Part shown: positions 53,250 through 62,420 of the stretch, piece after piece
Numbering within the stretch: position 1 is the first letter of the stretch
Layout of the letters: each line of letters begins with the position of its first letter
From: Aureispira sp050633105
GTDB taxonomy: Bacteria; Bacteroidota; Bacteroidia; Chitinophagales; Saprospiraceae
Direction of reading: 5' to 3'
NCBI GenBank assembly: GCA_050633105.1
Contig: JBOEFW010000059.1
Location: 1-64,000, forward strand
Length of the DNA: 64,000 nt
The notes under the pieces: model-generated
Told to the model about the DNA's origin: nothing
Databases searched by the model: none
Seen by the model: only the letters and a program-made list of their open reading frames with translations
Position numbers and translations under genes: made by a program

Positions 53250-54623
53250 ATGAAGACAACTACTGAGGGAACGAGAATTTTTATAGTAGAAGATGATCTA
53301 ATTTTTGCCAAAACGATCCGCTACATTCTTACCCTAAACCCCGATCATGATGTTCGCGTGTTCAAAACAGGCAAAGAATGCCTCAATCATTTACATCTCA
53401 ATCCTCATATTGTCTCCCTCGATTATAGCCTACCTGATATGACAGGAGGAGAAGTTCTCCGCCGCATCAAGACACACAACTCTAATATTGGGGTGATTAT
53501 TCTTTCTGGGCAGCAAGATGTTGCTACTGCTGTAGAATTATTACAAAAGGGAGCAGATGATTATTTAACAAAAGATGAGGCCAATAAAGAGCGCTTATTC
53601 AACATTGTAGAAAAGCTCAAAAAAAGTATCTCCTTACAACAAGAAGTAGAAACGCTCAAAGAGGAATTGACAGAGAAATATCAATTCAGTGAAAGCATGA
53701 AAGGCAATAGCCCTGCTATGCAAAAAGTGTTTAAGCTCTTAGAGAAATGTGCCAGTAGTAATATTACCGTTTCCGTCACAGGGGAAACAGGAACAGGTAA
53801 AGAATTAGTTGCCAAAAGCATTCACTATAATTCTGCTCGCAAGAAAGGAAAATTTGTAGCTATTAATGTAAGTGCTATTCCCAATGATTTGTTAGAAAGC
53901 GAATTGTTTGGTTATGAAAAGGGTGCTTTTACAGGAGCCAATACGCGTAAACAAGGTAAGTTCGAAATAGCCAACAATGGTACCTTATTCTTAGATGAGA
54001 TTGGAGAAATGGAACTGCATTTGCAAGCCAAACTTCTCCGTGCGTTACAAGAACGAGAAATTACCAGAATTGGAGGCAATGAAAATGTTAAGTTTGACGC
54101 TAGGATTATTGTTGCCACACACCGAAACTTAGCAGAATTAGTGAGCAAAGGAAGCTTTCGAGAAGATTTATATTATCGCCTCTTAGGCTTGCCGATTCAC
54201 CTTCCTCCACTTCGTCAACGTGGCAATGATGCTTTAATTCTAGCCAAATTCTTCCTCAATGCAACGACCAAAGAAAACAATCTAGGGGTAATGAAATTGG
54301 GCCAAACAGCCAAAGACAAATTACTCGCTTACAACTTCCCAGGTAACATTAGAGAACTAAAAGCCATTATTGAATTAGCTGCCATCATGTGTAATGGCAA
54401 AACCATTCAGCGAGAAGACTTACAGTTTAATAGTCCTAGAAAAAATGCTAATTTCTTCTTAGAAGAAATGACCTTGCGCGAGTACAACATCAAAATTGTC
54501 CGCCATTACCTCAAGCAAAACGATAATAACATTCCCAGAGTAGCTAAGATCTTAGGCATTGGTAAAACAACCATTTACCGTATGCTCAAAGAAGATGAAG
54601 AATTCACCAAGAAAGAAGCCTAA
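53250..54623 (+). CDS. Sigma-54-dependent response regulator (NtrC type)
   Basis: 457 aa in three parts. The receiver domain (1-120) has acidic pocket Glu14/Asp15/Asp16 and phospho-Asp58 in VSLDYSLPD. The AAA+ sigma-54 activation domain (about 145-385) has Walker A GETGTGKE, GAFTGA at 224-229, and Walker B LFLDEIGEM. The C-terminal Fis HTH is NIPRVAKILGIGKTTIYRMLKED. It activates a sigma-54 promoter when phosphorylated. No histidine kinase lies in the window; a HPt protein is encoded 55 nt downstream. Confidence 0.93.
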   Translation: MKTTTEGTRIFIVEDDLIFAKTIRYILTLNPDHDVRVFKTGKECLNHLHLNPHIVSLDYSLPDMTGGEVLRRIKTHNSNIGVIILSGQQDVATAVELLQKGADDYLTKDEANKERLFNIVEKLKKSISLQQEVETLKEELTEKYQFSESMKGNSPAMQKVFKLLEKCASSNITVSVTGETGTGKELVAKSIHYNSARKKGKFVAINVSAIPNDLLESELFGYEKGAFTGANTRKQGKFEIANNGTLFLDEIGEMELHLQAKLLRALQEREITRIGGNENVKFDARIIVATHRNLAELVSKGSFREDLYYRLLGLPIHLPPLRQRGNDALILAKFFLNATTKENNLGVMKLGQTAKDKLLAYNFPGNIRELKAIIELAAIMCNGKTIQREDLQFNSPRKNANFFLEEMTLREYNIKIVRHYLKQNDNNIPRVAKILGIGKTTIYRMLKEDEEFTKKEA

Positions 54624-54678
54624 TTCCTTCTTATATCACTTGTGCCAATTAATTTAATTGGAGTCAAAATAGAGTATT

Positions 54679-55020
54679 ATGGAATTGACAGTAGACCTGA
54701 CATTTCTAAACGAAATCAGCGATGGGGATCAAGAGTTTATCACCGATGTCTTACAAACGTTTTTAGAGGAAATGCCTAAAGACATGGGCCAGTTGCGGAC
54801 TGCTATAGAAGCCAATAATAGTGAAGGGATTGGAAAAGTAGCCCATAAGACAAAATCTACCCTCCAAACATTGGGTTTGCATGAACTCAAAGAAATGGCT
54901 TATACCATTGAACAAAATGCTAAATCCCCTGCCTCTTCTCTTGAATTAAGCAAACACGCCAATACCTTTGCCAATTACATTGATAAAGCTTGTGCTAAAG
55001 TTCGCACTTTACTTGACTAA
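54679..55020 (+). CDS. Histidine phosphotransfer (HPt) protein
   Basis: 113 aa, a lone HPt four-helix bundle. The phospho-His is His56 in IGKVAHKTKSTLQTLGL. It probably relays phosphate from a hybrid kinase outside the window to the upstream response regulator. Its 3' end overlaps the convergent rep gene by 4 nt (55017-55020). Confidence 0.88.
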   Translation: MELTVDLTFLNEISDGDQEFITDVLQTFLEEMPKDMGQLRTAIEANNSEGIGKVAHKTKSTLQTLGLHELKEMAYTIEQNAKSPASSLELSKHANTFANYIDKACAKVRTLLD

Positions 55021-56351
55021 AGGTTCTTTAATAACTTCTCTAGTTCCTGGATTTTGGGCTGGTAAGTTTGGTGAATCGGGGCAAAACTTGCTTGGTGTTG
55101 GCGTTTTATAAGTGTAAAAACAGCGGCTCTAAATAATGGGTTGGTATTAAAGTAAGCGGCATCACTCTTTTCTTTGTCTGGATAAAACGCAGGAGTATTG
55201 CTTCGAGCTTGTGCTAATATATCTGCTTTTAAGGCAGCATCTTGCTTAAATAAAGTTTTAATTTTTTCTTGCTCTTTTGTATCCATTTCGCGCTTAAGCT
55301 GCACGATTTGTTCCTTTAATTGCTTTTTCTCCAAGGCAATTTGTTTGGCCTTTCCTGCTTGTGCCTTCTTTGTTTTTTTCTTTTCCTCTACGTAATCCAC
55401 CAACTCTTTTTTGTGTACAACGCTGTTGAAGTAAGCGGCTAGATTATCTATTTTTTGAGAACGACTAGCTTTTAATGCTTGTTGATTTTGTACATATTTT
55501 ATACGAGCCTGTAAGTAATCCACCGCATATTTTTTAAAATATAATTGGCGATTTTCCGTGCTTACGCCCCATTCTTTAAAGACAGCTGCTAAGCTGCTCT
55601 TAGTTGCCGCTACTGCTTCGTCAGTATCTTCTTGATCCATAATAGCAGGACAGCTATTGGCATTAATTTCAAATAAAATAGCAGTTACTTTTCGCCCTTT
55701 CTTAATCTCGGTAAAAGAAAAACTAATATCTGTATGTTGCTGTAAATCTTGTTGTGCTTTGATAATAATACGGCTCTTAAAATGCCCATAGAGCTTGTAT
55801 TTATCACTAACACCCAAAATTATTTTGAGTTCTTCTAAATCAAATTCTCGGTACCCTAAGGTTTCATATTGCTTGAGCAGTTCATAAATCCGAATGGAAT
55901 AAACACTAGAAATTTTGAGAACATTTCTAATATCATACGACAAAAACGTCCGTTTGAGTTGCAGCAAATAAGGTTTCAAATCAGGATGAAAGGACAACTC
56001 GATATAACCTTCCTTTTTCTTAGGAATCGTCGCTTGTGCAATCAATCCAGTCTTCAATAAACGCTCCTCCCCATTCTCCGTATAAGGAATAGTCACGACC
56101 TTCTTTAACAAAGAGTCAGGCACTGCTTTGATCTTCACATAAGCATCATTATCATTCACTCCAAAAAATTGCACTAAGTCTTTGATGTGCAGCTTATATT
56201 TTTTGAAGTCAGCATCTCCTGGCTGAATTAAACTAACTAACTTTGTAAAAACACGAGTTTCCCAAATGGAAAAATGATACCTTGCTTCTACTAGGTTATT
56301 AGATTTTGTCACCAGTGCTTTGACAGGTTGCTCCTCTATTTTTTTTGCCAT
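55017..56351 (-). CDS. Replication initiator protein (Rep_3 family)
   Basis: About 444 aa from ATG 56351 (MAKKIEEQPVKALV); the longer frame to 56387 has no support. The N-terminal winged-helix region includes LVTKSNNLVEARYHFSIWETRVFTKLV and RIYELLKQYETLGYREFDLEELKIILGVSDKYKLYGHFKSRIIIKAQ, the double-WH pattern of RepB/Rep_3 initiators. The C-terminal half is Lys/Gln-rich, with a coiled coil around 330-380. It should bind the iterons just upstream and an inverted repeat of the same motif next to its start. This defines a plasmid-type origin. Confidence 0.9.
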   Translation of the reverse strand: MAKKIEEQPVKALVTKSNNLVEARYHFSIWETRVFTKLVSLIQPGDADFKKYKLHIKDLVQFFGVNDNDAYVKIKAVPDSLLKKVVTIPYTENGEERLLKTGLIAQATIPKKKEGYIELSFHPDLKPYLLQLKRTFLSYDIRNVLKISSVYSIRIYELLKQYETLGYREFDLEELKIILGVSDKYKLYGHFKSRIIIKAQQDLQQHTDISFSFTEIKKGRKVTAILFEINANSCPAIMDQEDTDEAVAATKSSLAAVFKEWGVSTENRQLYFKKYAVDYLQARIKYVQNQQALKASRSQKIDNLAAYFNSVVHKKELVDYVEEKKKTKKAQAGKAKQIALEKKQLKEQIVQLKREMDTKEQEKIKTLFKQDAALKADILAQARSNTPAFYPDKEKSDAAYFNTNPLFRAAVFTLIKRQHQASFAPIHQTYQPKIQELEKLLKNL

Positions 56352-56406
56352 ACCAAAAGGCGTTTTAAAACCAATTAAGGGGTACAATATACGGTCTTTT
56401 TTAAAT

Positions 56407-56432
56407 TATCACAAGTCTTTTTTATTGTGATA
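56407..56432. promoter_or_regulatory. Inverted iteron repeat at rep promoter
   Basis: TATCACAA (56407-56414) and TTGTGATA (56425-56432) form a perfect inverted repeat of the iteron core, 10 nt apart and 56 nt upstream of the rep ATG. The arrangement is like the autoregulatory operator of RepE-type initiators. Confidence 0.8.
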
Positions 56433-56735
56433 GTTCACCCGCTTTTTGTGATAGTTCAGGTTTAAAAACTGAATTATTCTTGGTTGGAAGTTTTTTTCTT
56501 TATATTTTAAGTATTATTTAGTTTTTATTTTTAAATAATACAATATAAATGAATTTAAGCCCTATTTTTCCGTTTTTTGTGATAATAGTTTCCGTTTTCT
56601 GTGATAGTTACAAGTACTCTATCAAAATAAATAACCATTAAAAACAGCCTTCTTGATATCTTAAAGGCCTCTTTTAATCATTTTTATTCAAAAATCAACT
56701 TTCATTTCAAGTGTTGAAACTAAGCTACTAAAAAG

Positions 56736-56744
56736 TTATCCACA
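56736..56744 (+). promoter_or_regulatory. DnaA box
   Basis: Consensus TTATCCACA between iteron groups in the origin region. It supports host DnaA involvement in initiation. Confidence 0.8.
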
Positions 56745-57276
56745 ATTGCAAAATATAGCCTTTTCCGCTTTTTGTGATAATAGAGCTATTCCGTCCGTTT
56801 TTTGTGATAATAGTTTCCGCTTTTTGTGATAATAGTTTCCGCTTTTTGTGATAGTTCACCCGTTTTTTGTGATAGTTAGTCCGTTTTTTGTGATAATAGT
56901 TCTTATAACAGTTTGATTATCAAAGCTCCCAGAGCGCCGAAAACATTTAAAACAAGAGTAAAACAAAAGAAAACATACTAAAAGAGGGTTGTTTCTTTTT
57001 TTTCTAAAAAATCAATTAAAAACAAAAATTACTTCTCTCGTCCGTTTTTTGTGATAGTTAGGAAGCAAGTAGGTGTAGTGAAAATCTAGCGCGCAAAAAA
57101 ATAGTGCTTAATAAATTCCGCTCGAATTTTTTAAAAAAATATACTTTTAAATTGGCTTTAAATGCCAATTTAAATTATGTGCTTTAAAGTAAAGACCTTT
57201 CATTTGGAATCTTAGGTTATTCTTCAACAACTTCTTAATTTGGGGCACTCAAAACACTGTTTTAAAAATCCTTTTG

Positions 57277-58347
57277 ATGAAGTCGATGAAGAATAGTTAC
57301 ACGAACAAAGAACAATATTATGGAGATTATCTAGGATTGAATAAAATCTTAGATGCGCAATTCCCAGAGAGTGAAGCGCGAAACGTCGAGGCCCATGACG
57401 AAATGTTGTTTATTATAATTCACCAAGCCTATGAATTATGGTTCAAGCAAATTATGCATGAGCTCAACTCTATCATGAAAATTTTTGGCTCAGAGCACAT
57501 CAATGATAGCTCCCCTTCCCTACAAGTTGCTGTACACCGCACCAATCGTATTGTAGAAATTTGGAAGTTGTTAGTGGCACAAGTTGATGTCTTGGAAACG
57601 ATGACGCCAATGGATTTTTTAGATTTCCGCGATTTGTTAACTCCTGCTTCTGGTTTTCAAAGTGTCCAATTTCGCAGCTTAGAGGCCAAGTTAGGCTTAG
57701 AGATGGAACAACGCCACCAAAAGCGCCATTATGAGCACCAACTACGTCCTGACGATGTTAAACACGTACACAAAGTAGAAAGTGAGACCACTTTTATTGA
57801 AGAACTAGGAGAATGGCTTGTTAGAGCTCCTTTTTGGGATGACCACTATTGGGTTAGCTTTAAAGAAGAACATGGCTTAGAAGGCGATCTACACCCCTTC
57901 TGGGCTTATTACCGTAAGGTTTATGAAGATGGATTGATTAGTGAAGAGCGAAAAGCCATTGCTATGACCGATTTTGACCAATTATTTTTGGATGAAAAAG
58001 GCGGAGGGCAACGATTGAGTTCATCAGCTATGCAAGTGGTGCTATTTATCACGCTGTATCGAGATTATCCCCTCTTACAGATGCCTTATCAATTGTTGAG
58101 TAAATGGTTAGAAATCGATGAACTGATGGCTAACTGGCGTTATCGCCATATGAGCATGGTACGTCGTATGATTGGAATGCGTGTTGGAACTGGTGGTTCT
58201 TCAGGAGCAAAGTACCTCAAAGGGGCTATGGAGAAGCATCATATTTTTAGTGATATCGCGCGCGTAACTACTTATTTAACACCACGTACGCGCATCCCTG
58301 AATTACCAACAGAATTAGTAGAAAAATTGACTTATAAAAAGTTATAA
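57277..58347 (+). CDS. kynA: Tryptophan 2,3-dioxygenase
   Basis: About 356 aa from ATG 57277 (MKSMKNSYTNKEQYYGDYLGLNKIL); a TTG precedes it by one codon. Haem-dioxygenase motifs: EAHDEMLFIIIHQAYELWFKQIMHEL with the substrate-site His, MTPMDFLDFRDLLTPASGFQS, and the haem-ligand His in RYRHMSMVRRMIGMRVGTGGSSG. It opens tryptophan to N-formylkynurenine, the first step of the kynurenine pathway. No other kynurenine gene is in the window. It ends in a bidirectional terminator. Confidence 0.93.
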   Translation: MKSMKNSYTNKEQYYGDYLGLNKILDAQFPESEARNVEAHDEMLFIIIHQAYELWFKQIMHELNSIMKIFGSEHINDSSPSLQVAVHRTNRIVEIWKLLVAQVDVLETMTPMDFLDFRDLLTPASGFQSVQFRSLEAKLGLEMEQRHQKRHYEHQLRPDDVKHVHKVESETTFIEELGEWLVRAPFWDDHYWVSFKEEHGLEGDLHPFWAYYRKVYEDGLISEERKAIAMTDFDQLFLDEKGGGQRLSSSAMQVVLFITLYRDYPLLQMPYQLLSKWLEIDELMANWRYRHMSMVRRMIGMRVGTGGSSGAKYLKGAMEKHHIFSDIARVTTYLTPRTRIPELPTELVEKLTYKKL

Positions 58348-58351
58348 AAAA

Positions 58352-58388
58352 ATAGGTTAGAGCGGTGTGTATAACTGCTCTAACCTAT
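58352..58388. terminator. Bidirectional terminator
   Basis: ATAGGTTAGAGC (58352-58363) and GCTCTAACCTAT (58377-58388) flank a 13-nt loop between the convergent dioxygenase and TPR/PD40 genes, with A- and T-rich flanks. Confidence 0.8.
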
Positions 58389-58411
58389 CTATTTATTAGG
58401 ACAGAACGAGG

Positions 58412-60775
58412 CTATTTAGAGAACATATTATCGTAATAATAAATTTTACTTCCAGTTTCTTCTTGGCGAGAAAAATAGAAGTCTTTATTATTCTGGCTCA
58501 TAGCAGAAGGGCCTTCATCTTCTGCGCTATTAATAGCAGTGCCCATATTTACTGGTTCGGACCAGTTTTGCCAAGTATCATCTAATCGCTGGGTATAATA
58601 AATATCCAAACCTCCTAAGCTTCCATGTCCCTCAGAACTAAAATAAAGTGTTTTTCCATCAGGATGTAAAAAAGGATAACGTTCTGCAAAAGGACTGTTA
58701 ATTTGGTCTCCCAAATTGATTGCTTTTTGCCATACCCCTTGTTCATTTTTTACAACAACAAACAAATCACTGTTACTGCGCTCTGTCCCATGAAAATTCT
58801 TAGCTACAACGGCTGTTTTCCAATCCAATACACGATTACTTTCAGAGCTGTATAACAGCACCGACCCATTAACAGCTAATTGAACATCTAACTCCTGTTC
58901 TTTGCCGTTAACATCGTCAGGAAGGGCGACAGGAGTAGACCATTGTCCTTCTTTTAAATAACGATAATATAAATCTCCTTTTTTGCTGTAAACCAACTCT
59001 TTTCTATCTGGACTGGCGGTCCAATGTTCTCCTTGTATACCTTCATTAATTAATGGTAATAAAATAGGAGCAGACCATTGTTTATCCTTCTTGGTTGTTT
59101 GATAAAGTGCTCCTTCTTGGGCAAAAATCAACTGTTGTTCTTGAATGCTTACAACGCTTTCTGAGGAAGAATTATCGCTTGATATAGGAGTGCGTAATTG
59201 ATAAGGAGATGGAGCTACTAGAAGGCGTTTTAACTGTTGTATTTTGCTTGGATCTTCCTTGAAAGCGTCCTCAAATTGGGCAAGGATAGCTTGTGCTTTT
59301 GTCCATCTTTTTTGATGAATAGAAGGCTCTAAAAGGCGTTGCAAGGCGACCAATGCCCGTTCCTTAGGAGCTGCTGCTAAAATATAGGCTTCGTACAAGG
59401 GTTTGGTTGCATTTGTTGGCATTTTTGATAAATCTAATTTTGCTCCTTGTTCTGCGACTTTTAAATCTTTTTCTTGTTGCGCTAAGTTCTTATACTCAGG
59501 ATGTTCCATCATAAACTGATTAAGCGTCCCAAGCTCTCCATCTTTAATATATTCTTTATAATACAACTCTAGAACAGCATCATAATGCACACTGTTAGGA
59601 TAGCGTGTAAGAAAGTATTTAGAGGCACGTAATAAAGGTTTTTTTTGTAAAGCCTCATAAAAGGCTTGCTCTAGTTGGGGGATATAGGTTGAGTTGGGAA
59701 ATTGCTGCACAAAACTTATAGCTAAGTGAACCTCTTTTTGAGTCATAATTTGGAGAAACAAGGGGCGTTCTAATTGTAACTGAGCTTGTTTTAAATCCTT
59801 TTTTATTTGTTCTTGAAAAGGAAAGTTAGGGTAAGCTTCTATGAAGGTTAAAATAGTGGAGCTTTGTTTTTGAGGGGCATATAAATCATAAAAACGTTGC
59901 CATAGTTGATCAATACCTTTTTGCTTAGGGTAAGCACGCACATAAGAATCATAATCCTCTAAATTGGCCCCTTTAATGGTCAATTCAAGCATTTTATCTT
60001 TGGCAAATTTTGTAAAAGGTGATTTGGGGTAAGCTTCCATAAAATCTTGGAAAACAGCAAGATTAGATTGCTTTCTAATCTTGAGGTAATCATAGGCTGC
60101 ATCCTTACTTAGGACATAGGTGTTTTCAGGATACAGTTCTTCAAAACGAGGATACATTGCCCAACCTTTTTCCTCCACATAACTCTCCAATAAATAGCGC
60201 TCTATTTTTTGAATTTCTTCAGGATTATAACGAGCCATATTCTGGCGATACTGCTCCCAAGCTATTTTGTATTGAGCAAATTTATTACTCTTTTCAGCCT
60301 GTTCTACGACCAAAAAATTACGTTGTTGATAGGCTTTTTCTAATTGTTGTTGGTTGGAAGTTGTATAGTACTTTACAAAATGCTCTAATTCCTCTATTGT
60401 ATTTTCTTTTTGAGCATACTGAAGGGCTGTCCTAACAATATCTTGTTGTAGTTTACTTAATTCTGGCGTACTAATTCCCTTCTTTTGTACCCGTCTTTTG
60501 TGAGAGGATGATAATGCCTCAAATTCTTGAAGAGACCTATTGGTAAATAAGTACGCTTTGTCTAGGTTATAATTGTCGTATTTTTTGTTGTAATAAATGC
60601 GAGCAATCTCATATAGAGAAATGGGTTTGCTGGTTGTTTTTTCTATGTCATTCTCAAATGCCTCTAATGCAGCTTCATAGTTAGCGGTTTCTAATAATTT
60701 ACGCCCCTTGTTGATTTGTCCATAAAGCGAAGTGGAGTACCATAAAAAGAATAGAAGTCCTGTAAAAAAATGCAT
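58412..60775 (-). CDS. Periplasmic TPR and PD40 beta-propeller protein
   Basis: 787 aa. A signal peptide (MHFFTGLLFFLWYSTSLYGQ) precedes a long helical repeat region (about 20-470) with GRKLLETANYEAALEAFENDIE and repeated Y-P-x-S/N-x-F-type solenoid units. The C-terminal (about 540-787) has WD40-like PD40 repeats: PDRKELVYSKKGDLYY, FLHPDGKTLYFSSEGHGSLGGLDIYY. It resembles Bacteroidota OmpA-linked PD40 proteins but ends before any OmpA domain. A role in envelope scaffolding or gliding-type complexes is possible, not shown. Confidence 0.8.
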   Translation of the reverse strand: MHFFTGLLFFLWYSTSLYGQINKGRKLLETANYEAALEAFENDIEKTTSKPISLYEIARIYYNKKYDNYNLDKAYLFTNRSLQEFEALSSSHKRRVQKKGISTPELSKLQQDIVRTALQYAQKENTIEELEHFVKYYTTSNQQQLEKAYQQRNFLVVEQAEKSNKFAQYKIAWEQYRQNMARYNPEEIQKIERYLLESYVEEKGWAMYPRFEELYPENTYVLSKDAAYDYLKIRKQSNLAVFQDFMEAYPKSPFTKFAKDKMLELTIKGANLEDYDSYVRAYPKQKGIDQLWQRFYDLYAPQKQSSTILTFIEAYPNFPFQEQIKKDLKQAQLQLERPLFLQIMTQKEVHLAISFVQQFPNSTYIPQLEQAFYEALQKKPLLRASKYFLTRYPNSVHYDAVLELYYKEYIKDGELGTLNQFMMEHPEYKNLAQQEKDLKVAEQGAKLDLSKMPTNATKPLYEAYILAAAPKERALVALQRLLEPSIHQKRWTKAQAILAQFEDAFKEDPSKIQQLKRLLVAPSPYQLRTPISSDNSSSESVVSIQEQQLIFAQEGALYQTTKKDKQWSAPILLPLINEGIQGEHWTASPDRKELVYSKKGDLYYRYLKEGQWSTPVALPDDVNGKEQELDVQLAVNGSVLLYSSESNRVLDWKTAVVAKNFHGTERSNSDLFVVVKNEQGVWQKAINLGDQINSPFAERYPFLHPDGKTLYFSSEGHGSLGGLDIYYTQRLDDTWQNWSEPVNMGTAINSAEDEGPSAMSQNNKDFYFSRQEETGSKIYYYDNMFSK

Positions 60776-61109
60776 GGAGAATTTAAAATTTAAAACCTTC
60801 CTATAAAGTAAATGTTATTATTTAAGAATAGAAAAGTAGTGTGAACAGTTGATAAAAAAAACACTTGTCTGGGACAAACAATGCAGGCAATCAGAATTTT
60901 AATCAGAGGAGGGAGAAGGGATGGTCTAGTACTGATTTTCCTAAAGATAGATTTTTATTAACATTTCTTTCACACAAAAGAAGGGATTTACTACTAAATA
61001 CAGCTAAGTTGCCTGAAAAACATTATTAATCCTTGAACTTTCCGTATTGTTGTAGATAGAAAACACCATTGGCTTTTTATTCTATGACTACTAGAGGCTT
61101 TATTCGCAT
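60776..61109. other. Divergent intergenic region
   Basis: No supported gene in 334 bp between the divergent TPR/PD40 gene and the KilA-N gene. AT-rich; no marked repeats seen. Confidence 0.4.
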
Positions 61110-61829
61110 ATGAGCAAAATTACACAGTTTAATTACGAAGGAAACGAAATATCCTTTGAATTTGAAGATGGCTACAAAATGATCAATGCTACTGAAATGG
61201 CTCGCCGTTTTGATGGTAAATTTGTTGCAGACTTTCTACGTCTAAAACGCACTAAAACGTACATAGAGCTACTTGAAAAGCGATATGGGAATTCCCATAT
61301 CGCTCCTGAACGCCCTGTTTTAAGGGTGGTACGGGGTGGTGTGGCAACAGATGGTTTGCAAGGAACCTGGATGGATGAAAAGCTAGCATTGAAGTTTGCC
61401 TCTTGGCTTTCTCCTGAATTTGAACTTTGGGTTTTTGATCGTATTTATGAATTATTACTGACGGGCAAAACTGAAATTAAAGAGCATCGCCCTGCAGATG
61501 GCGTGATTAAAAGTATTCGTCTGATTGCAGATCAATTGGAACTACAAGGACAAGAAATTGGAACGATTAAGGGCGATTTGGAGCAAGTCAAGGAATATGT
61601 CTCTGACTTAGAAGCTAAAATTACAAGTATTGATGAACAATACTACAGCGTTTCTGGCTACTGCGCTTTACACCACATTCCTTGCCCTTTGGATAAAGCG
61701 AGAAGTTGGGGCTACCAGGCTACTAAATTGAGTCATGAAAAAGGAATAGCGATTGGTAAAGCGTATGACGCAAAGTATGGCAACATCAATACCTACCATC
61801 GTACTATCTTACAACAAATTATGGCATAA
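61110..61829 (+). CDS. KilA-N domain protein
   Basis: 239 aa. The KilA-N DNA-binding domain (about residues 20-125) reads YKMINATEMARRFDGKFVADFLRLKRTKTYIELL and GTWMDEKLALKFASWLSPEFELWVFDRIYELLL. The C-terminal half has a predicted coiled coil (RLIADQLELQGQEIGTIKGDLEQVKEYV) and an unnamed tail. Such proteins come from phages and nucleocytoplasmic viruses and often act as antirepressors or regulators. It converges with the serine recombinase at 1 nt spacing, suggesting acquisition as one mobile block. Confidence 0.88.
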   Translation: MSKITQFNYEGNEISFEFEDGYKMINATEMARRFDGKFVADFLRLKRTKTYIELLEKRYGNSHIAPERPVLRVVRGGVATDGLQGTWMDEKLALKFASWLSPEFELWVFDRIYELLLTGKTEIKEHRPADGVIKSIRLIADQLELQGQEIGTIKGDLEQVKEYVSDLEAKITSIDEQYYSVSGYCALHHIPCPLDKARSWGYQATKLSHEKGIAIGKAYDAKYGNINTYHRTILQQIMA

Positions 61830-61830
61830 G

Positions 61831-62409
61831 TTAATTTGCTTCAGAAGCCTTTTCTGCTTTAATTTCCTTGACATATTGATAAAGAGTTGGTTTTGAAATA
61901 CCAAACATCTCACAAATTTCCTTGATGGGATGTTGCTTGCCTTGATACAAGGCATAAACCATTCGTCTTTTTTCTGGAGATAAGGCTTTTTTGCGTCCGC
62001 CTAAACGTCCCCTAGCTCTGGCCGCAGCCAAGCCTGCTTTTGTACGTTCCAAAATTAAGTTTCGCTCAAATTCTGCCAAGGCTCCAAAAATGTGAAAAAT
62101 TAATTTGCCTGTAGAGGTCGTTGTACTCATGGCTTCTTGCAAAGATTCAAATCCAACTTGTTCTTCTTCCAAATAATTCATCCATTCAATCAAATTCTTG
62201 AGAGAACGGCCTAAGCGATCCAAACGCCACACGACTAAAATATCCCCTGCTCGTAATAATAGCTTGAGTTGAGCGAGGCCTTCTCGCTGGCTATTTTTGC
62301 CAGAAGCGGTATCCACTATGATTTTTTCACACCCTGCTTTTTTCAAGGCATCCTGTTGTAAATCTAAATTTTGTTCTTGGGTAGAAACGCGGGCGTATCC
62401 TATTTTCAT
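61831..62409 (-). CDS. Serine recombinase (resolvase/invertase family)
   Basis: 192 aa. The catalytic Ser9 is in YARVSTQEQNLDLQ, with the resolvase core VVWRLDRLGRSLKNLIEWMN and ILERTKAGLAAARARGR. The C-terminal HTH_7 is HPIKEICEMFGISKPTLYQYV. Small size fits Tn3-type resolvases or Pin-like invertases. On this replicon it could resolve multimers. Hairpins and a CACGTG repeat upstream (62.42-62.61 kb) are candidate target-site elements. Confidence 0.92.
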   Translation of the reverse strand: MKIGYARVSTQEQNLDLQQDALKKAGCEKIIVDTASGKNSQREGLAQLKLLLRAGDILVVWRLDRLGRSLKNLIEWMNYLEEEQVGFESLQEAMSTTTSTGKLIFHIFGALAEFERNLILERTKAGLAAARARGRLGGRKKALSPEKRRMVYALYQGKQHPIKEICEMFGISKPTLYQYVKEIKAEKASEAN

Positions 62410-62420
62410 AAAAAGGCAAT

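Larger units (their letters stand above)
56388..57276. other. Replication origin region with iterons
   Basis: About 890 bp without genes. It holds ten clear direct iterons (core C-C-G-C/T-T5 to T6-G-T-G-A-T-A) on the plus strand: 56440, 56571, 56592, 56765, 56795, 56817, 56839, 56860, 56881 and 57042, plus a degenerate copy next to rep at 56421. Five (56795-56881) are spaced 21-22 bp apart, i.e. helically phased. A perfect DnaA box TTATCCACA lies at 56736-56744. AT-rich stretches around 56500-56570 and 57000-57240 are possible unwinding elements. Confidence 0.88.

Noticed and set aside
56421..57060. CRISPR array
   Set aside because: The repeats are short, unevenly spaced iterons beside a Rep gene, with no spacer-sized unique segments or cas genes.
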